Source of the DNA: Coptis chinensis
Taxonomy: Eukaryota > Streptophyta > Magnoliopsida > Ranunculales > Ranunculaceae
Direction of reading: 5' to 3'
Length of the DNA stretch: 64,000 bases
NCBI GenBank assembly: GCA_015680905.1
Contig: CM027382.1
Coordinates: 4,774,001-4,838,000, forward strand
Positions within the stretch are counted from its first letter, which is position 1. Every line of letters begins with the position of its first letter. Made by a program: the position numbers and the translations under genes. The notes under the pieces are model-generated. The model searched no databases. It was not told where the DNA came from and was given only the letters and a program-made list of their open reading frames with translations. Positions 57,408 through 64,000 of this stretch are shown here, in pieces.

Positions 57408-60400
57408 ATGTCTACACCTGAAAATGTACCAGTGAGAACAAGTAATGGTTATCAGGATATATTATCCTTGTTAACCCCTGAATGCCTAGATGGCACGAAC
57501 TACATTGAGTGGTCCTTAAATGCTCGAAATAAACTTCGAGGCCGGAAGCGCTGGGGATTCATCTTCGAAACTAAGGCTGCTCCAGTCGACACTTCCTCCC
57601 CTGAAGATGAGGTTTGGGAGGATGACAACTGTATGATTAAATCATGGTTGCTTGATGCCATGACTAAGGATATCAGATCCTTGTTTCGTAGATTATCCAC
57701 TGCAAAGGAAATCTGGGATACTGCTAAGCTCACCTACTCTGTCAGTCAAGATGCTTCCAAAGCATACCAATTGCATTGTGAGGTATTATCTATTCGTCAA
57801 AATGGTGGCACTGTTATTCAATATTTTGGGAAGTTATGCAAATTATGGCAGGAATATGATGCCATTGATGACTGTATTATGGAGTGTCCCACTGATATTG
57901 GGCGATATACATCCAAGGTCAATTCCCAACGAGTGTATGCCTTTCTCGCTAGTTTAAACTCTTACTTGGATGGGGTTCGCAGTCACGTTCTTTCCACAGT
58001 CCCTCTCCCAAATCTTCAAACGACTTATGCCATGATATGTGCTGAAGCGAACCGGCATGATGCTATGATGGGCAGTGCGGCACCTGTGGATAGCGTCGCT
58101 ATGGCTACTCGCAGAAATTTATCTCGGCCTGACCTGAAGAAAGGAGGGCGCAAATGTAGCCATTGTAATGGAGATAATCACGTTATTGAAACATGTTTCA
58201 AACTCCATGGCTACCCGGACTGGCATCCTAAAGGTAAGAAGGTATCTGGTACAAGTTCCACTTTCAAACATGTTGTTCCTCCAACCCTTCAACTGAGTGA
58301 ACCTTCTGCAGGTTTGGTGGCATCAACTGGTATGTCCAAATATGTTCTTAGTTTTTCTACTTGTACTACGTCTAGCGATTGGATAATTGACACAGGTGCT
58401 ACCGATCATATGACATGCAACTCATCTAACTTTAGTCAATTATTTGCATCTCATTCTAAACATGCCATTACTAATGCCAATGGCGCTTCAGTACCAATTG
58501 TTGGTATCGGTACAGTTATTTTACCTACTTCATTACCTATCTCTGATGTTCTATTTGTTCCTTCTCTTGCATGCAATTTGCTCTCGGTAAATAAATTTAT
58601 CCAAGCTTATAATTGTGTTGGCTTGTTCTTTCCTACTCACTGTCTTTTTCAGAACTTCCATACCAAGGAGAGGATTGGTAGTGGTAAGCTGCGTGATGGA
58701 TTGTACTATCTGGAAGGTGATGCTCCACCAGTTAATAAAAGCTTGGCACATGCAGTAAGTTCACAGAAATTGGAAGACAATATAGAGCAAATATGGCTGT
58801 GGCATAAGAGATTAGGTCATCCGTCACTTGGTTATCTTCGACGGCTTTTTCCTTCATTATTTATTGGCTGTAATATTTCGGATATGGTTTGTGAAACTTG
58901 TGCTCTATCTAAAAGCCATCGTACTCATTTTCCTTCATCAACAACTAAAAGTATAACTCCTTTTTTATTGATACATTCAGATGTGTGGGGGCCATCTCCA
59001 GTATCTACCCCCACTAGATTAAAATGGTTTGTTTCATTTGTGGATGATTACACTAGAATGACTTGGGTATATTTGATGAAACATAAAAGTGATGTCTGTA
59101 TGATATTTCGACGTTTTTATCAAATGATACTCACACAATTTGGTATATCTGTCAAAGTTGTTCGCACCGATAATGGAGGAGAATTCTTTAAGCAAGAATT
59201 GACTGACTTTATGCAATCTAATGGAATCATTCATCATACTTCATGCCCAGAATCTCCTCAACAAAACGGTACTGCAGAACGGAAGAATCGCCACCTTCTG
59301 GAAATTTCTCACTCCTTGTTGATTGGAGGTAATACTCCAAAATACTTATCGGGGGAAGCCCTTAGTACTGCTGTGTATTTGATGAATAGAACACCATCTA
59401 GTGTTCTGTCTTTTAGACGACCTTTAGATGTGCTGGCAGAACACTGTACTCTTCCACCTTATGTTCGTTTGCCTCCACGGATTTTTGGATGCGTAGTTTA
59501 TGTGCACTTATCCTCCAAACATCGCACTAAACTTGATTTACGAGCTATACGATATACCTTTGTTGGATATGGAACAACTCATAAAGGATATAGATGTTAC
59601 GATCCCATTACTCACAAATTTTATATCTCTATGGATGTTGTATTCCATGAATCCGAATTGTATTACTCCACCAAAGAAACCTGCACCGCACGGAATTTCG
59701 GAGGGGAGAATACTCCAGAAGGTGTTCCAGAAGTCAGTATTGCTGGTATTGAGAGTGGCACTAGTGGGGAGAATACTCCAGAAGACAGTATTGCGGTGTT
59801 GACCATGTTACTGATCTACCAACAAATAGTCCAATCCATCACGCAACTTCATCACCACCGCCCTCTTCGGCATTTACCTGAGGTATCTCTTTCTCCTTCA
59901 ATTGAACATACTTTAAATTCTCACTACACCCTTCCACCACGTACTAATCGAAGTATACCACCTATTCAATATGAACCTGACCCCAAAGCCAAGATCAAAT
60001 ACCCAATAGGTAATCATGTTTCCTCATGCAAACTATCGAACTCATATGCATCTTATGTGTGTCAATTATCATCTGTCGCTACACCTAGTACATTGCAGGA
60101 AGCTTTGACAGATACTCAATGGACAAAGGCTATGGATGAGGAAATGGATGCTCTTAAAAGAAATGGCCCTTGGGATCTTGTTGTTTTACCATATGGAAAA
60201 AAAACTGTTGGTTGCCGATGGATATTTACCATCAAACACAAAGCAGATGGTACTATTGAAAGATATAAAGCTCGTTTGGTGGCAAAAGGATATACTCAAT
60301 CCTATGGTGTGGATTATCAAGATACATTTGCACCTGTGGCTAAGCTCAATACAGTGCGAGTTCTCTTATCCTTGGCTGTTAATAAAGATTGGCCTCTTCT

Positions 60401-60719
60401 ACAGTTTGACGTTAAAAATGCTTTCTTACATGGCAATCTTACTGAAGATGTGTACATGGATCCATCTCCAGGAATTTTAGAATTCGAGAATACTTCATTA
60501 GTATACAAGCTCAAGAAAGCCTTGTGTGGACTCAAGCAATCTCCACGGGCATGGTTTGGTCGATTTACACAATCTATGGTCAAGTTTGGCTACAAACAAA
60601 GCAATGCTGATCACACTTTGTTCTTGAAGCATAAAAATGGTAAACTCACTGTGTTGATCATATACGTGGATGACATGATAGTCACAGGTAATGATGCTGA
60701 TGAAATTTTCTGTCTATAA
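57408..60719 (+). pseudogene. copia element 2 gag-pol, main frame
   Basis: 1103 codons from ATG 57408. Gag with Copia-like N-terminal domain (LLTPECLDGTNYIEWSLNAR) and zinc knuckle CSHCNGDNHVIETC. Protease WIIDTGATDHMTC. Integrase with WHKRLGHPSLGYL...CETCALSK zinc region and HSDVWGP, VRTDNGGEF, SPQQNGTAERKNR catalytic residues. RT from WTKAMDEEMDALKRNGPWDL through [13 protein letters not shown] to IIYVDDMIVTG. It ends at a frameshift just after the RT active site (EIFCL-stop). Sections downstream continue in other frames, so the polyprotein is not complete. Confidence 0.92.
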
Positions 60720-61611
60720 TGTCATTTGACTTCTGAATTTGAGATGAAACAACTTGGCAATCTCAAGTATTTTCTCAAAATTGAGGTTGCACGCTCTCAT
60801 CATGGTATATTTCTATCTCAAAGAAAGTACATCTTAGACTGTTGACCGAAACAGGGGTTTCGGTGCAAACCGGCTAATACACCATTGAAGCGGCACCACT
60901 CACTTTCCCATTGCTTGAGTGATCCAAGAGGACATAAAGGACGCTACCAAAGACTTGTTGGGAGATTGATTTATTTGTCTCATACTCGACATGATATTGC
61001 CTATGCGGTAAGTACAGTAAGCCAATTTATGCATGATCCACGCCAGCCACATATGGATGTTGTAGAGCGCATTCTGAGATACTTAAAGTCGACTCCGGGC
61101 AAAGGTCTCTCTAAACATGGACATTTGAATGTGGATGGATTTACAGATGCCGATTGGGCAGGTTCCATTGATAATCGAAGATCTACCTCTGACTATCTCA
61201 CTTTTGTTGGGGGGGAACCTTGTGACTTGGAGGAGTAAGAAACAATCGGTAGTCTCAAGATCCAGCGCAGAAGCTGAATACCGCGGTATGGCATTAGGAG
61301 TGTGTGAATTACTATGGCTGAAAATATTACTAACTGAATTGGGATTTCCTCCTCTACAAGCAATGAATCTCTATTGTGATAACACGTCTGCCATAGAAAT
61401 TGCTTATAACCCTGTTCAACATGACAGAACCAAGCATGTAGAGATAGACAGACATTTTATAAAAGAGAATCTTGATGCGGGCATAATCAGATTTCCTTTT
61501 GTCCGGTCAGCTCAACAACTTGAAGACATTCTGACTAAAGCTGTGGCAACAAATGTGCTTGCCGATTCTCTTATCAAGATGGGCATGAATGACATCCACG
61601 CACCACCTTGA
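60720..61611 (+). pseudogene. copia element 2 RT end and RNase H (out of frame)
   Basis: RT end with YQRLVGRLIYLSHTRHDIAYA and RYLKSTPGKGLSKH, then RNase H with WRSKKQSVVSRSSAEAEYRG and DRTKHVEIDRHFIKE, ending MGMNDIHAPP. A G7 run near 61208-61214 marks one frame change, and a stop at about 60842 another. Confidence 0.9.
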
Positions 61612-61618
61612 GGAGGGG

Positions 61619-61791
61619 TGTTAGGATATATATCAAGTTTCTTATCATATAATTACGTGATAGGAAACTTCCCATAGAATAGTATCAATCCCTTATTCTT
61701 CTCCTAGAATTATGGGATTTACTTGTAACAATTAGTCTATATAAACTCATGTAATGGGTACTATGGATATATAAGAAATAATACTCTTACA
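61619..61791 (+). repeat. 3' LTR of copia element 2
   Basis: Preceded by the polypurine GAGGAGGGG (61610-61618). Same length as the 5' LTR. Confidence 0.95.
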
Positions 61792-61796
61792 AATGC

Positions 61797-62194
61797 CGTA
61801 ATCACAGAAAATGGATTTCTAAAACACTAAATGCACGAACACAACTAGTTCCTAAACTATTAATCTTTTGCTTGTTGGCCAGTGATAATACCGTTGTCCA
61901 CAAATAGTTCATTAGTTGCTGGTTTAAATTCTTCTTATTCGTCGATATTGTTGTCCGCCAAATCATTAGTTGCTAAGAAGTAAATTGTTGTCTTAAGGAC
62001 TCAATATCTCGATATAAGCCTTCCTGTCAAGTTGGTTGCTACTCCAGTGCCTTGCTTTTCTAATGTATGAAAAGCGCGATGTTAGCTCTCACACAATCTA
62101 AATATGGTTATTTAACCAAGAAAAATGATGATAAATAATCAATCTTTAACCAAGAGTTGATCGAGAATAATAATAATAATAACGAAGTAGTGTG
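61797..62194. other. Spacer
   Basis: No gene recognised. A TAA microsatellite lies at about 62168-62182. Confidence 0.45.
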
Positions 62195-62203
62195 TTCTCA
62201 AAA

Positions 62204-62673
62204 GGCAGTACTACCGCTTATAACACTGTGAACTTGCTAAAATACTCCATTTTACCCCATATATATATATTTTTTTTAGAGCGCAAATCTATTTTTTTTA
62301 GAGTGCCAAACCACTTGAAACTTGTAATGAAATTCCATTTCAGGCACCGGATTGCTGATGTGTCTTATTTTACGCTACGTGTTTTTTGTCTTCATCCGAC
62401 ACAGTGACGTGGCAGATGATATATGTCATATATCATGATCATGATATATGACATGTATCACCCTTTTACACAATGATATATGGCGTGTAGCACGATGATA
62501 CAAGACATGTATCATCTACCACATCATTGTGTCGGATAAATGAAATGAGCTGGATAGGTAAAATTGAATTTCATTACAAGTTTAAGATGGTTTGCGGCAT
62601 TTGCGTTCTAAAAAAGTATATGAGGTAAAGTAGAATATTTTAGCAAGTTCATAGGCTGAAGTGTAGTATTGCC
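62204..62673. mobile_element. Foldback MITE of Mutator type with 9-bp target duplication
   Basis: The two halves are inverted copies almost to the centre (about 62438, ATATCATGATCATGATAT). Ends read GGCAGTACTACCGCTTATAA and, inverted, GGCAATACTACACTTCAGCC. The exact 9-bp repeat TTCTCAAAA flanks it (62195-62203, 62674-62682). A transcript would form one long hairpin. Confidence 0.88.
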
Positions 62674-62682
62674 TTCTCAAAA

Positions 62683-63112
62683 CCCCAACTCAGCCTTATA
62701 AAGGCATTTTAAACACGTTCAAAATAAAGAACATAGAGTGAAAAAAATAATTGCATCATTTTCTTTAGTCATTTTGAAACAAAAAAAAACATTTAATAAA
62801 ATTCCAAAGCAACATGATAGGACCGCACGTCAAGGCCCAAAATAACTTCGGTTCATAAAGGAACCATAGAGTGAAATATCGGATAAATCATAGACGCCTA
62901 ATCTAAAGTTATTGCATCATTTTCGGATATAGTCATATTTCGGAAACTCCGGAGATACCAATCGGAAAAGCAACAAAACATTTAAAAAATTGGTCAAAAG
63001 CAACATGATTCTGGCTTCCGACCAGTACTCTACGTAAACATATCGGAAATTTTATATGCTAAAATAGAAGCTGGAAAATATTCGGTGGATATAACCAAAT
63101 TGCTATACAATA
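62683..63112. other. Spacer downstream of the P450 gene
   Basis: Probable 3' flank of the minus-strand P450. Nothing else recognised. Confidence 0.45.
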
Positions 63113-63248
63113 GCTAGCCGGAAAACATAGAGGCTGCATAGTGGACCGGCCTACGGAAAATACGTTGATCATCGATCAGGCGAAAAGTTGGGACTGCCAT
63201 CAGATGATTAGCTCTTGGCAATGTGGGACTGCCATCAAATTTTTTCGG
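63113..63248 (-). pseudogene. In-frame P450 C-terminal tail beyond the early stop
   Basis: Same reading frame as the P450. After the TGA it reads PKKFDGSPTLPRANHLMAVP and TFRL, the expected P450 tail, before a TAG near 63113. Confidence 0.75.
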
Positions 63249-64000
63249 TCAAATTTTTAGGTCATCTAGATCATGAGGTGACATACCATCCGGAAGCTCT
63301 AAATTAAAACAATGAACCAATTGAGCAAGTACTAATTCAACCACCGTTGAACCTAATTGCATCCCTGGGCATTTCCTACGACCAGATCCAAACGGTAGAA
63401 AACAAAAATCTTGTCCTTGAAAATCAATGTTGGTACCAATGAACCTCTCAGGACAGAACTCTTCAGCATTGCTAGACCAAACATTGGGGTCCCTTCCTAT
63501 TGCCCAAGTGTTTACAAGGACCCTAGACTTCTTTGGTATAAAGTATCCTTTGATTGTTATGTCTTCAATGGACTCATGAGGAATAAGCAATGGGGCTACT
63601 GGATGAAGCCTCATGCTTTCCTTGATCACCATTTTCAGATAGTCCAATTTAATCAAATCTGCTTCCTCAACTATTCTATCCAAGCTAACGACAATTTGTA
63701 ATTCTTCTTGAACTAGTTTCATAACACGCGGGTTCTTCAGAAGTTCGGCAATGACCCATTCAATTGCGGTACTTGAAGTATCCATTGTTGTGGCAAGCAT
63801 GTCCAACATGATTGCTTTGATATGGTCACGCCCTAGGTGCAACTCCCGTGCATTATTAGATTCCATCAAGGATAGCATCACGTCGATGAAGTCCCTATGT
63901 GTTCCATGTAGTTTTTTTGCATCTTGTACATGTTCATCAATGATCTTCTCCAAAAATCCATCCAGCACCATATTAATAGCCTTCATACGGCGACCAAAAC
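63249..64000 (-). CDS. CYP71-clan cytochrome P450 (CYP736A/CYP71AU-like), partial, early stop
   Basis: The frame enters from beyond the window end (preceding in-frame codons read FGRR before MKAINMV), so only the C-terminal half is seen. Visible landmarks are the I-helix oxygen-binding groove ([18 protein letters not shown]), the K-helix ExxR (KESMRLHP), PERF (CPERFIGTN) and the heme loop [14 protein letters not shown] with the proximal cysteine. P450s of this type are ER-anchored monooxygenases of specialised metabolism; the substrate is unknown. The frame stops at TGA 63249-63251, about 20 residues early. The family's usual C-terminal tail (PRANHLMAVPTFRL) follows in the same frame downstream. 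The stop lies in an imperfect 13/14-bp tandem duplication. Could be a recent pseudogene. Confidence 0.88.
   Translation of the reverse strand, partial: FGRRMKAINMVLDGFLEKIIDEHVQDAKKLHGTHRDFIDVMLSLMESNNARELHLGRDHIKAIMLDMLATTMDTSSTAIEWVIAELLKNPRVMKLVQEELQIVVSLDRIVEEADLIKLDYLKMVIKESMRLHPVAPLLIPHESIEDITIKGYFIPKKSRVLVNTWAIGRDPNVWSSNAEEFCPERFIGTNIDFQGQDFCFLPFGSGRRKCPGMQLGSTVVELVLAQLVHCFNLELPDGMSPHDLDDLKI

Larger units (their letters stand above)
57155..61791 (+). mobile_element. Nearly intact Ty1/copia element 2, 4.6 kb
   Basis: Two 173-bp LTRs (57155-57327, 61619-61791) start TGTTAGGATATATATC and end CTCTTACA, with about six differences between them. A TGGTATCAGTA PBS follows the left LTR and GGAGGGG precedes the right. 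Gag-pol is a single frame until 60719. The flanks are TCTTA (57150-57154) and AATGC (61792-61796), so no target duplication is visible, unlike copia element 1. Confidence 0.95.

Noticed and set aside
61792..61810. Right flank of copia 2 as the missing start of the eIF5 copy
   Set aside because: Only a short, imperfect match is visible by eye; kept as a test in the findings, not as a feature.

Overview
The window is nuclear DNA of a flowering plant, most likely a eudicot. Protein genes are split by GT-AG introns, and they include the plant-specific families HEN1, a DYW-type PPR protein, a BIG BROTHER-like RING-H2 protein, a GT31 beta-1,3-galactosyltransferase and a CYP71-clan P450. About half of the remaining DNA is recognisable transposable-element sequence. 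I cannot name the species. No rRNA, tRNA or CRISPR was seen.

Layout. 1-1415: 3' remnant of a Ty1/copia element. 1819-6749: complete but decayed copia element with target duplication AGATT. 8600-8941: small membrane-protein gene. 11.4-21.9 kb: HEN1 small-RNA methyltransferase locus, with nested MITEs in intron 2, a fourfold 24-bp repeat in one exon and several frame-breaking indels. 22923-25589: RING-H2 gene with an AT-rich MITE in intron 2. 26231-29275 (-): intronless DYW PPR gene. 30186-30751: small basic protein. 31956-35765 (-): 11-exon galactosyltransferase. 37285-42232: non-autonomous LTR element (LARD-like, target duplication AGGCT) whose only open frames run antisense to its own PBS/PPT polarity. 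42734-50204: 7.5-kb Mutator-like element with roughly 700-bp TIRs, a 9-bp duplication, a decayed FAR1-type transposase (-), arrays of a 32-bp palindromic unit and a hAT-like MITE. 52466-53821 (-): eIF5. 55.96-57.15 kb: truncated second eIF5 copy, abutting the LTR of a nearly intact copia element (57155-61791). 62204-62673: foldback Mutator-type MITE. 63249-64000 (-): P450, running off the window end and carrying a premature in-frame TGA near its C-terminus.

The host genes do not form an operon or an obvious functional cluster. They are housekeeping or regulatory genes (translation initiation, small-RNA methylation, organelle RNA editing, Golgi glycosylation, ubiquitination) separated by transposon-rich spacers. 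The most informative features are structural. Four transposons have exact target duplications that fix their boundaries. One hAT-like MITE has an 'empty site' paralogue inside the same larger element. The HEN1, P450 and transposon frames carry many 1-nt indels, several in homopolymers, so decay and consensus error must be told apart before any gene is called dead.
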